Source: SAR202 cluster bacterium
Lineage (GTDB): Bacteria > Chloroflexota > Dehalococcoidia > Lucifugimonadales > UBA826
DNA: 61,716 nt
Assembly (NCBI GenBank): GCA_022447825.1
Contig: JAKUTY010000008.1
Coordinates: 1 to 61,716 of the forward strand
Direction of reading: 5' to 3'
In this document: piece by piece, positions 45,153-52,590 of the stretch
Layout of the letters: each line of letters begins with the position of its first letter
Position numbering within the stretch: the first letter of the stretch is position 1
Translations under genes and position numbers: made by a program
The notes under the pieces: model-generated
The model's input: the letters and a program-made list of their open reading frames with translations, nothing else
Database searches by the model: none
Told to the model about the DNA's origin: nothing

Positions 45153-46475
45153 ATGAAATATATAATTCTATTGCTTTCTACAATGTTTTTCTTGGTTTCG
45201 TGCAATCAAGATACCAATCAAGATACATTATCTTCTGTTAATTCGGCATTGCAAGATCAAAATTATTCGAGACATGTAAATTTTAATGTGACTATAGGTT
45301 TTTCTTTTGAAGGATTTCAACAATCATATCCTTTATTAATTGATGGTGATGTTTCTGAAAAAGGAGATTTCTCCGGATATATGCGTGTAGAGGATTTAGA
45401 TTTAGAACTTGATAGGTTGATGACAGTAGTTGACGACAAATATTATTTTAAATATCCAGACAGAAATAATTGGGCTGAATTATCTGAAGGAGAATCTGCT
45501 TTAGAGCCAACTTATTTTATTAGTACAGTAATTGATAAATTATTCAATGAAGATGGGTTAGAACTAATCAAAGATTCCGAACAGTATGTAATTAAAGGTG
45601 GTTTTGATTCGAATGTGTTGGGGGAGATCATTCCTGTTTTAAGAGATACTTCTTCTAAACTAGATTTAGAACTAATTGTTGATGCTAAAAGTCAGTCCAA
45701 TATTCAAAGTCTCCAAATTGTTGGGAAAATACCTGCAGCTCCAACAACTACAGGTCCAAATGGTGAGAAAGTTGAATTGGATATTGATATTCAATTGATC
45801 CAGACTGAATTTGGTAAAAATGTATCAATTTTGACTCCATCGGTTCCTGGTGACCCCAAAGCTTATTTTTTTGATAAACAAATTGGTCAATATGTTTGGG
45901 ATGATTCATTCCGTTGGAACACCTCTCCGGAAAATACACTGGATTCTCAGGTAGATTATTTTGCTGAAATTAAAATGTTTGATGGGGGAGTGATTCTAAT
46001 AGATTTATTTGAGAAGTTAGCTCCTGTCACTGTTAATAATTTCGTTTTTTTATCAGAGAATGGATTTTATGACTGAGTTAGGTTTCATAGGGTAATTCCA
46101 GGATTTGTAGCCCAAGGGGGTGACCCTACTGGTTCTGGAATGGCAGATCCCGGGTATAAATTTGATAATGAGCTCAATATTAATGCTAGACATGATTCTG
46201 AAGGCATTATTTCTATGGCAAATGCAGGGATACAAAACGGTAAAGGCACTAATGGTAGTCAATTTTTTATAACTTATGCACCACTTCCTCAATTAGATGG
46301 ATTTGATGAAAACGGGGTAGAGAAAGATTGTTCAGAGATGGGCCAATCTTGTCATCCTGTCTTTGGAAGGGTAGTAGAAGGAATGGATGTTGTTAGGAAA
46401 ATTGCTCCTATTGATCCTTCTCAAAATGGGCCTCCTGGAGATGCGATTGATACTATTACAATACTCAAAAAATAA
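45153..46475 (+). pseudogene. Lipoprotein with C-terminal cyclophilin PPIase domain, interrupted by one in-frame TGA
   Basis: The frame from 45153 encodes a lipoprotein (signal peptide with LVSC, C17), an LppX/LprG-like beta-rich domain of about 230 residues (SGYMRVEDLDLELDRLMTVVDDKYYFKY), and then a cyclophilin-type peptidyl-prolyl isomerase. TGA at 46074-46076 (codon 308) stops it at ENGFYD. In exactly the same frame the family sequence continues: VRFHRVIPGFVAQGGDPTGSG, NGSQFFITYAPLPQLDG, HPVFGRVVEGMDVV, to the TAA at 46473-46475. The lost residue is the Gly of the usual FYDG-x-x-FHRV motif, so GGA to TGA is a one-base change. Without readthrough, 45153-46076 gives a truncated protein. A separate start at 46140 would miss the active-site Arg and is unlikely to be functional. 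Confidence 0.8.
46074..46076 (+). other. In-frame TGA within the cyclophilin domain
   Basis: Single stop codon replacing a conserved glycine codon; reading frame and homology are intact on both sides. Possible nonsense mutation, assembly error or readthrough site. TGA is used as the real terminator by other genes in the window (for example rnhA, nuoD and nuoL), so global reassignment is excluded. Confidence 0.85.
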
Positions 46476-46516
46476 TCTCAGATTCAATAAAATTAAATTT
46501 GAATCTGAGATTATTT
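46470..46516. terminator. Bidirectional hairpin terminator
   Basis: A perfect 18-bp inverted repeat (46470-46487 and 46499-46516, built on AATAATCTCAGATTCAA) with an 11-base AT-only loop. It ends with ATTATTT on both strands. It lies between the convergent cyclophilin and SDR genes, and the cyclophilin stop codon TAA falls inside the left arm. The stem is AT-rich but long enough to be stable. Confidence 0.75.
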
Positions 46517-46529
46517 GTTAGATGAAGAG

Positions 46530-47459
46530 TTATTCTTTTGGAGCCTGCATAGGAGCAGGGTTTACCATGTCCATTCCTAATGTTCCAGAAAACATTGCGT
46601 CAATCTCTTCTACAGACCATCTTCCGACTTTTCTTAGAGTACGTTCTTCATAAGGATTACTCATTAAAGAAATTTGACCTCCCTGACAGTGGAACACATG
46701 ACCATTAACATCGTTTGCTTCTTCTGAAACTAGCCATGCAACCATAGGTGCTACATCTTCTGGATCTCTGTTTAGCTCTAGTGGAGTTACGGCTGATTGG
46801 GCTTCAATTCCACTAGCTGCTCTAATATCTCTAGCAGATTGAGGAACACTTTGAGTCATTCTAGAATCTGCTCCGGGAGAAATAGCATTTGCTGTAACTC
46901 CATATCTGCCTAAATCTCTAGCTATGCCTCTAATAAGCCCTGCTATTCCGTCTTTGGCAGCGCCGTAGTTTGCTTGTCCTGAGTTACCGTACAATCCTGA
47001 AGTAGAAGAAAATGCAATAAATTTTCCACTTCTTTGTTGTCTGAATAGGATTGAAGCAGGCTTTAGTACAGAAAATGTACCTTTAAGGTGAACTGCGATA
47101 ACGGCATCCCATTCTTCTTCGGTCATATTAAAGAGCATTCGGTCTCTTAAAATACCAGCAACGGCTACTACAATATCTAATTTTCCAAAATTATCGAGTG
47201 CGGTTTTGATAATGTTTTCTCCGCCTTCCATTGTTGCTACTGAATCGCCATTAGCAACAGCATCTCCACCTTTAGCCTTGATTTCATTAAGTACTTCATC
47301 AGCTGGTGTTGTAGATGCTCCTTCTCCGTCTACTGAACCGCCTAAGTCATTGACTACTACTTTGGCGCCTTCTTCAGCAAGCAATAAGGCTATTCCTCTA
47401 CCAATTCCTCTACCAGCTCCAGTTACTACTGCTACTTTATCTTTAAGTAGGTCTCCCAT
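46530..47459 (-). CDS. SDR oxidoreductase, MFE-2-like hydroxyacyl-CoA dehydrogenase type
   Basis: 309 residues. NAD(P) site TGAGRGIGRGIA, VVVNDLGGSVDGEG, VAGILRDRMLFNMTEEEWDAVIAVHLKGTF, catalytic Ser in SSTSGLYGN and YGAAK catalytic Tyr/Lys. The NDLGG...DGEG and ILRDRM phrases match the dehydrogenase domain of peroxisomal multifunctional enzyme type 2, which suggests an acyl-CoA substrate. A C-terminal 60-residue extension (LRKVGRWSVEEIDAMF) follows the SDR core. Tandem paralogue of the next gene, 29 bp apart. Confidence 0.9.
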   Translation of the reverse strand: MGDLLKDKVAVVTGAGRGIGRGIALLLAEEGAKVVVNDLGGSVDGEGASTTPADEVLNEIKAKGGDAVANGDSVATMEGGENIIKTALDNFGKLDIVVAVAGILRDRMLFNMTEEEWDAVIAVHLKGTFSVLKPASILFRQQRSGKFIAFSSTSGLYGNSGQANYGAAKDGIAGLIRGIARDLGRYGVTANAISPGADSRMTQSVPQSARDIRAASGIEAQSAVTPLELNRDPEDVAPMVAWLVSEEANDVNGHVFHCQGGQISLMSNPYEERTLRKVGRWSVEEIDAMFSGTLGMDMVNPAPMQAPKE

Positions 47460-47488
47460 ATTTTTCTCCTAATTATATTTATTCACCA

Positions 47489-48415
47489 CTATGCACTTTT
47501 TGGTGCTTGTGGAGGTGAAGGATTAACTAAACCTTGTGTTAGGTGTTGTGGAGCTAATTTTCTTAACTCTTCAACTTCCCATCTTCCTTGTTTGAATATA
47601 GTTCGTGTTCTTCTAGGTAATGCTAATTTAGTAATTGTGCCACCATAGACTAAAAATGTTTGTCCGTTAATGTTTGCAGCTTGATCTGAAGCCAAATATG
47701 CAACCATAGGTGCCACATCCTCTGGATTCATTACTTCAGTCTCAGGCACTTCTTCTCGGTCAGAAGGCCTTTCAGCTCGAAGTTGTCTAGAAGAATCAGG
47801 GATAGATTGTGTCATTCTAGTATTTGCACGAGGACAAATAGAATTTGCAGTTACTCCATATCTGCCAAGATCTTTTGCCGCTACTTTTGTAAATCCGGCA
47901 ATTCCAGATTTTGCTGCAGCATAGTTTCCTTGACCAGTATTTCCTATTAGGCCTGACTCAGAAGCAAAAGTAATAATTCTTCCGCTTCGTTGTTGTCTAA
48001 ATAGAATTGATGCGTATTTACAAACTGTAAATGTGCCTTTCATATGAACTCTAATCACATCATCCCATTCTTCTTCAGTCATATTAAAAATCATTCGGTC
48101 TCTTAAAATTCCAGCAACAGTCACAACAATGTCTAATTGTCCGTATGTATCTAATGCTGATTGAACAAGACCCTCTCCACCTTCCATAGTTGAGATATCA
48201 TTGTAATTAGCTGAAGCTTCTCCACCTAAAGCTTTGATTTCTTCTACTACTTGCTCGGCAGGAGTGTTAGACAACCCCTCTCCATCGAGAGACGCTCCTA
48301 TGTCGTTTACTATCACTTTAGCGCCTTCAGCAGCTAATTGCTTAGCAACTCCTGCTCCAATTCCTCTACCGGCACCAGTGACAATTGCCACTTTTCCATT
48401 TAGGTAATTAGCCAT
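47489..48415 (-). CDS. SDR oxidoreductase, MFE-2-like, tandem paralogue
   Basis: 308 residues starting MANYLNGKVAIVTGAGRGIG. The ATG at 48415 is preferred over one 87 bp upstream because AGGAGGAATAATA precedes it and the N-terminus then aligns with its paralogue. The motif set is the same: VIVNDIGASLDGEG, VAGILRDRMIFNMTEEEWDDVIRVHMKGTF, SESGLIGN, NYAAAK and a C-terminal extension with QGRWEVEELRKL. The two copies look more than half identical by eye, a local duplication followed by divergence. Probable role in CoA-thioester oxidation. Confidence 0.9.
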   Translation of the reverse strand: MANYLNGKVAIVTGAGRGIGAGVAKQLAAEGAKVIVNDIGASLDGEGLSNTPAEQVVEEIKALGGEASANYNDISTMEGGEGLVQSALDTYGQLDIVVTVAGILRDRMIFNMTEEEWDDVIRVHMKGTFTVCKYASILFRQQRSGRIITFASESGLIGNTGQGNYAAAKSGIAGFTKVAAKDLGRYGVTANSICPRANTRMTQSIPDSSRQLRAERPSDREEVPETEVMNPEDVAPMVAYLASDQAANINGQTFLVYGGTITKLALPRRTRTIFKQGRWEVEELRKLAPQHLTQGLVNPSPPQAPKSA

Positions 48416-48495
48416 TATTATTCCTCCTAGAATTCTTGCAACTATTCCAGTTGAATAATTGCATAGATGGCTATTGTGCCACAACACAGGTAGAT

Positions 48496-48523
48496 TTGTC
48501 ATAGGGTATAAAGGTACTAAATT
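48496..48523 (+). promoter_or_regulatory. Putative promoter of the TrmL-type methyltransferase
   Basis: TTGTCA (48496-48501), 16-bp spacer, TAAATT (48518-48523) in the gap between the divergent SDR and methyltransferase genes. Transcription would start near 48530, just ahead of the extended Shine-Dalgarno sequence at 48532-48540. Confidence 0.45.
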
Positions 48524-48542
48524 AATTTAATGAGGTGATCAG

Positions 48543-49040
48543 ATTTTTCACTTAGTTCTATTCCATCCTGAAATTCCAAATAATACCGGAAACATTATTA
48601 GACTTTGTGCTAATACTGGTTCAGATTTACATATCATTAAACCTACAGGTTTTGATATGACTGCAAAGAAACTTAGAAGAGCAGCATTAGATTATTCCGA
48701 TTTGGCATCCGTTTTTATGTACGATTCTTTTCAAGAATATTTGGACAAATTTTCTGGAAGAATATTTATGACATCTTCAAAAGCGGGAACAAAATATGAT
48801 CAGATAGAATATTTGCCTGGAGATTCTTTTGTTTTTGGTCCTGAATCTGTAGGTTTGCCACAGGAAATTTTGTCTTTAGTAGATGATGAATTTAAACTTT
48901 ATATCCCTATGACTCCAGCAAACAGAAGTATGAATTTAGGTAACGCAGTGTCTATAATAGCCTATGAGGCTTGGCGTCAAAATGATTTTGGAGGCAGTAT
49001 AGTTTCCGGAGATAAAAATGACGGAGAATATTATGACTAG
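48543..49040 (+). CDS. trmL: SpoU/TrmL-type RNA 2'-O-methyltransferase, AUU start
   Basis: 165-residue SPOUT methyltransferase resembling TrmL, which 2'-O-methylates the wobble base of leucine tRNAs. Motif 1 region EIPNNTGNIIRLCANTG, motif 2 FVFGPESVGLP and motif 3 IPMTPANRSMNLGNAVSIIAYEAWRQ form the knot. The first ATG (48657) lies after motif 1 and would destroy the protein. The frame is closed by TGA at 48531, and the only start-like codon between is ATT at 48543, preceded by GAGGTGATC (48532-48540), a nine-base match to the 16S tail at ideal spacing. The protein then begins FHLVLFHPEIP as relatives do. Confidence 0.85.
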   Translation: MFHLVLFHPEIPNNTGNIIRLCANTGSDLHIIKPTGFDMTAKKLRRAALDYSDLASVFMYDSFQEYLDKFSGRIFMTSSKAGTKYDQIEYLPGDSFVFGPESVGLPQEILSLVDDEFKLYIPMTPANRSMNLGNAVSIIAYEAWRQNDFGGSIVSGDKNDGEYYD

Positions 49041-49167
49041 ATCAAATTGGCACTATGATCACCCTCCTGCTTGTACTTGTGTTGAGTGTAATGAAAACCG
49101 TCTAAATAAAAAAGATGGATTTTTTAATAGAATTATTGCTATATTCAAGCAATTTTTTAAGTTTTAG
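49033..49167 (+). CDS. Small CxCxxC protein, 44 residues
   Basis: ATG at 49033 overlaps the end of the methyltransferase gene and has GGAG six bases ahead. The product begins MTRSNWHYDHPPACTCVECN and continues with a basic, aromatic tail ending in IIAIFKQFFKF. HPPACTCVEC carries one His and three Cys in a compact zinc-type knuckle, and the tail could be an amphipathic helix. I have seen HPPxCxCxxC as a recurring phrase in Chloroflexi small proteins but know of no function. Shared gene overlap with trmL and spacing of 13 bp to the JAMM gene suggest one operon. Confidence 0.6.
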   Translation: MTRSNWHYDHPPACTCVECNENRLNKKDGFFNRIIAIFKQFFKF

Positions 49168-49180
49168 TTGGTATTTATTA

Positions 49181-49591
49181 ATGATTACTATTACTCAAAA
49201 ACTAGTTGACGACATGATTTCTCATTCAAGAGAAGAGAATCCAAATGAGTGTTGTGGAATTTTGTCTGGTTCAAATGAAGATATTTCAAAAATTTATAGA
49301 ATTAAAAATCTTACTCCTTCACCATACAGATATGTTATGGACCCAAAAGAACAAATGGATGCTGAAAGAGATTCTGATAGTTTAGGTTTGTCATTTATAG
49401 CTTTCTATCATTCTCATACACATACACCAGCCTATCCTTCGGACACTGATGTCAGAATGGCTCAAGAATCTGGTTGGCTAGATTTTCATTATGTTTTAGT
49501 TTCTTTAGAGGATGATGAAAATCCTGTTGTTAACTTTTTTTGGGTTGATTTTGATGGAAATGTTTCTCAAGTGGAATATAAAGTAGTTTAG
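49181..49591 (+). CDS. JAMM/Mov34 (M67) family metalloprotease
   Basis: 136 residues from ATG 49181; an upstream ATG at 49115 is rejected because it lies inside the preceding small gene and adds 22 residues foreign to the family. The JAMM motif is complete: E23 (NECCGILSG), H77 and H79 (YHSHTHTPAYPSDTD) and D90, with S87. Bacterial relatives such as Mec cleave cysteine or small tails from thiocarboxylated sulfur carrier proteins. No carrier protein gene is adjacent, but a cysteine synthase family gene is in the window at 58310. Confidence 0.9.
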   Translation: MITITQKLVDDMISHSREENPNECCGILSGSNEDISKIYRIKNLTPSPYRYVMDPKEQMDAERDSDSLGLSFIAFYHSHTHTPAYPSDTDVRMAQESGWLDFHYVLVSLEDDENPVVNFFWVDFDGNVSQVEYKVV

Positions 49592-49598
49592 AATTTCA

Positions 49599-50189
49599 CT
49601 AAGTAAGCACAGGGCCTTCTTGTTTTACAATTTTTCCATCTTTAATTTCTAAAAAGAGACGTACTCCGGGATTGGGTGACCCAGGAGTTTCTCCTAATGG
49701 GAAAATATCTATTTTTAAATGGTTAGGAAATAATTCTAATAACCCTACTGTACCCAACCTTACTTCTTTATGTTGTGGGAACGTGATACTCCCTGTATTA
49801 ATCATTACTATTCCGTCCCGGAATTCAAGTCTTTCTTGATGTGTATGGCCCGAAATCATAATTTCTACAGGCTCAGGGAAAAGATTTTGTAATTCTTCAG
49901 AAGGTTTAAATTGACCTTCAAGGCTGTGAATCATGCCGATTTTCCACCCTTCAAAATTTAAAATCTGAACCTCTTTCATTCTAGGATCTGGAATCGGATC
50001 ATTGTTTCCTGTTGAGCAAAAAACTGGGGCAATTTCTTCACACCAGTCTAAAACTTTAGGTGAAGTTAAGTCACCTGCATGAAGAATATAGTCTACTGAT
50101 GAAAGGAATTTTCTAGGCAATTCACCTAATTCATCCAAAGTAATAATTTTTCCAGGTAAGTGTGTATCTGTAATTAGTCCGAAGCGCAT
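49599..50189 (-). CDS. YfcE/MJ0936-type metallophosphoesterase
   Basis: 196-residue calcineurin-like phosphodiesterase. Metal ligands are in GLITDTHLPG (D-x-H), ILHAGDLTSP (GD), STGNNDPIP (GNND in place of GNHD/GNCD) and ISGHTHQERLEF (GHTH). This matches the small YfcE/MJ0936 family, which hydrolyse phosphodiesters in vitro and have no agreed physiological substrate. Downstream of the CPBP gene by 7 bp on the minus strand. Confidence 0.9.
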   Translation of the reverse strand: MRFGLITDTHLPGKIITLDELGELPRKFLSSVDYILHAGDLTSPKVLDWCEEIAPVFCSTGNNDPIPDPRMKEVQILNFEGWKIGMIHSLEGQFKPSEELQNLFPEPVEIMISGHTHQERLEFRDGIVMINTGSITFPQHKEVRLGTVGLLELFPNHLKIDIFPLGETPGSPNPGVRLFLEIKDGKIVKQEGPVLT

Positions 50190-50196
50190 TACAAAA

Positions 50197-51267
50197 CTAT
50201 ATCAGACTCGATGAGGATATATGTTTTTTTCTATCATTAAATTTAAACCATTTATATCTCAGTCCAAAAGCAATAAACGTGATTGAAAATTGAATAATTG
50301 TAGGCAAAATAATTGCTTCATATTGAATATTTGAACTGGTAATCAAAAAAAGAGATGGGGTGTTTATTACACTATTTTCTAATCCAACTACCAGGTGTAC
50401 CCAAAGATTATTAGCGATATGGAGGCCAATAGCTAATTCCATTCCCCCATCTATTAAAGTAATTGTAGACATGAAAAACCCCATTGTGAAAATAGCCATC
50501 AGATAGGGTCCAATGCCGTATGTCCATGGCTCTGGGTTTGATAGGTGTACAAAAGCAAATATTGATCCTGTAGCAAATGCTAGAAACATCTTATTGTTTA
50601 GAATTAAAGAAAGTCCGTGAAGTATGTATCCCCTGAATATGATTTCCTCTAATCCAGCTTGTATAGGTACAAAAAGTATAGCTAGCAATAGTACTAAGAA
50701 CCAATCGGGGCTAAATCCCTCATATTTAAGTGCTATAGGGATATTATTTGCATTTGATATAAATAATTCTGTGGATAGAGCGATTGAATAAAAAACAAAA
50801 GACACAAACATAGCAAATATAATTCTGTCTGTATCAATTTGTTTTCTTCCTGTAATCATAGTTAAAACTGGTTTTTTTTGAATAGAATTTGTTAAAAACC
50901 AGAATCCAAAAAGTCCAATTACAAAAACTAAATGAAGAAATAAAAAATTTGGAGCAGCAGAGGGACCTTTAATAGAGGGTGCATATGAATCTATATCACA
51001 TGAATATCCCCAAAAAGGACTATCGTCCAAAATTCCACATACTGTCATAAATGGTATACCACCTACAAAACTCCACATAAACATGATTAAAATTGCAGTT
51101 ACAGTCCATCTGAATAGGCTGTTTTTACCAATTCGAGCGTTATTAAGAAATTTCATAGAGTGGGGAACTCGTTCGTCACAATAGGGACACATTGAGGGGT
51201 TGAGAGGAATTAATTTCCCATTACATTTTGGGCAAAATCTTTCTTGATAATGAGAGTTACTTTCCAT
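50197..51267 (-). CDS. CPBP-family intramembrane metalloprotease with N-terminal zinc ribbon
   Basis: 356 residues. A cytosolic zinc ribbon at the N-terminus (C12, C15, C27, C30) is followed by about eight transmembrane helices. The CPBP/Abi motifs are EEIIFRGYIL (paired Glu and Arg), IFAFVHLSN (His) and GLHIANNLW (His and Asn). The family includes CAAX prenyl proteases and bacteriocin self-immunity proteins. The added zinc ribbon is seen in several environmental bacteria; substrate unknown. Confidence 0.88.
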   Translation of the reverse strand: MESNSHYQERFCPKCNGKLIPLNPSMCPYCDERVPHSMKFLNNARIGKNSLFRWTVTAILIMFMWSFVGGIPFMTVCGILDDSPFWGYSCDIDSYAPSIKGPSAAPNFLFLHLVFVIGLFGFWFLTNSIQKKPVLTMITGRKQIDTDRIIFAMFVSFVFYSIALSTELFISNANNIPIALKYEGFSPDWFLVLLLAILFVPIQAGLEEIIFRGYILHGLSLILNNKMFLAFATGSIFAFVHLSNPEPWTYGIGPYLMAIFTMGFFMSTITLIDGGMELAIGLHIANNLWVHLVVGLENSVINTPSLFLITSSNIQYEAIILPTIIQFSITFIAFGLRYKWFKFNDRKKHISSSSLI

Positions 51268-51385
51268 ACTGTTATCTTACAAGAATCCAAACATGGGCAC
51301 TACAGTTGTTTGGAATTGACGCTAAGTCACCTGTATGCTATTTTCACGGAAGAAATCAAAGAAAAATCCATTGAGGAGCAAAATT

Positions 51386-52576
51386 ATGTCCCAAACAAGA
51401 GAAGTAGCAGTAGTTGGTATTCATGAATACCCACTTAGAGTTGCACCAGGAGTTAGCGCTCTACAGATTAAAGCTGAATCTGCATCTAAAGCTTTAGCTG
51501 ATGCAGGATTGAGTTGGAAAGATGTTGATGCAGTTTATGACAATGGCCAAAATCAAAATATTGGTGGATTGAGTATTTCAGAATATTTTGGTTTCAAGCC
51601 TAGGTTAATAGATGTAACTAGTGTGGGTGGTACATCATACGAATTCCAGGCACACCATGCTGCAACTATGATTGCAGCTGGAAAAGCAGATGTTGCTATT
51701 TTAACTTATGGGTCTACAGCTCATTCAGGCAGAGTAGCTATTGGTACAGCCGGTGCTACCGGACAAGGTGCTCCTACTCCATTTAATAATATGGAAGATT
51801 CATGGGGTATGACTGGTATCGCAGGTTATGGAATGGTAAAAGCTAGGCATATGCATCAATATGGCACCACAAATGAACAATTTGCAGAAATCTCTGTAGC
51901 TACTAGGTATCATGCCATGAGAAATCCAGATGCCGTCAAAGCTATGACAGATTTAGAATTTGTGGGAGTAAATGAGATCACTGTTCAAGATGTTGTTGAT
52001 TCAAGAATGATCGCTTGGCCACTTCATTTACTAGAATGTTGTATGGTTTCAGATGGTGGAGGAGCAGTGGTAATTGCTTCAAAAGAAGTTGCAAAAAATT
52101 GTAAGAAAAAGCCAGTATGGATTATAGGTGGCGGAGAAGCTACTAAATATCGTGAAAATGGTGGAGATATCACTGTGAGTGCTGGTGCACAATCCGGACC
52201 TGTTGCATTTGAAGATGCTGGAGTAACTCCCAGTGAGATAGATGTTTTGATGGCATATGATTCGTTTTCAATCACAGTGATGTTGATGATTGAAGATTTG
52301 GGCTTTTGTAAAAAAGGTGAAGGCGGAGATTATGTGAGTAGTGGAATTTTAAAATTTGATCAAAAAGGTGGTCCTGCGTTGAATACAGATGGTGGAGGCC
52401 TTTCATCAAATCATCCAGGAGAAAGAGGGATATTTTGTATTTTAGAAGCTACTAGACAAATGAGAGGTGAATCAACTTCACAAGTAGACAATGCAAAATT
52501 AGCTGTAGCTGTAGGAAATGGTGGACAACTTGGAGCTCGTCACGCGACTTCACCCATTATTTTAGCTGCAGATTAA
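51386..52576 (+). CDS. Thiolase-like (SCP2/Ltp2-type) protein
   Basis: 396 residues from ATG 51386 (TGAGGAGCA ahead; an upstream ATG at 51335 would add an unrelated basic stretch). Thiolase fold with LLECCMVSDGGGAVVIAS and the C-terminal NTDGGGLSSNHPGERG. The nucleophilic Cys of true thiolases is replaced (S79 in VTSVGGTS) and the second catalytic CGGG Cys is also missing. This is the pattern of Ltp2-like retro-aldolases or non-catalytic thiolase homologues, not acetyl-CoA acetyltransferase. Always paired in such genomes with a DUF35 protein, which follows 14 bp later. Confidence 0.88.
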   Translation: MSQTREVAVVGIHEYPLRVAPGVSALQIKAESASKALADAGLSWKDVDAVYDNGQNQNIGGLSISEYFGFKPRLIDVTSVGGTSYEFQAHHAATMIAAGKADVAILTYGSTAHSGRVAIGTAGATGQGAPTPFNNMEDSWGMTGIAGYGMVKARHMHQYGTTNEQFAEISVATRYHAMRNPDAVKAMTDLEFVGVNEITVQDVVDSRMIAWPLHLLECCMVSDGGGAVVIASKEVAKNCKKKPVWIIGGGEATKYRENGGDITVSAGAQSGPVAFEDAGVTPSEIDVLMAYDSFSITVMLMIEDLGFCKKGEGGDYVSSGILKFDQKGGPALNTDGGGLSSNHPGERGIFCILEATRQMRGESTSQVDNAKLAVAVGNGGQLGARHATSPIILAAD

Positions 52577-52590
52577 TAAGGAGAAACAAT

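Noticed and set aside
46140-46475. Separate small cyclophilin gene starting at ATG 46140
   Set aside because: It is in the same frame as the upstream lipoprotein and would lack the FHRVIPGF active-site segment encoded at 46083-46106, so it is better read as the tail of one interrupted gene.
45153-46475. Selenocysteine or glycine recoding of TGA
   Set aside because: Cyclophilins have Gly, not Cys, at this site, no SECIS-like hairpin is evident just after the codon, and TGA ends many intact genes in this window.
48416-48502. N-terminal 29-residue extension of the second SDR
   Set aside because: The internal ATG at 48415 has a strong AGGAGG site and gives a start that aligns with the paralogue; the extension overlaps the intergenic promoter region.
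49115-49180. Upstream start for the JAMM protease
   Set aside because: The extra residues overlap the small CxCxxC gene, are hydrophobic and unrelated to the family, while ATG 49181 begins exactly at the domain.
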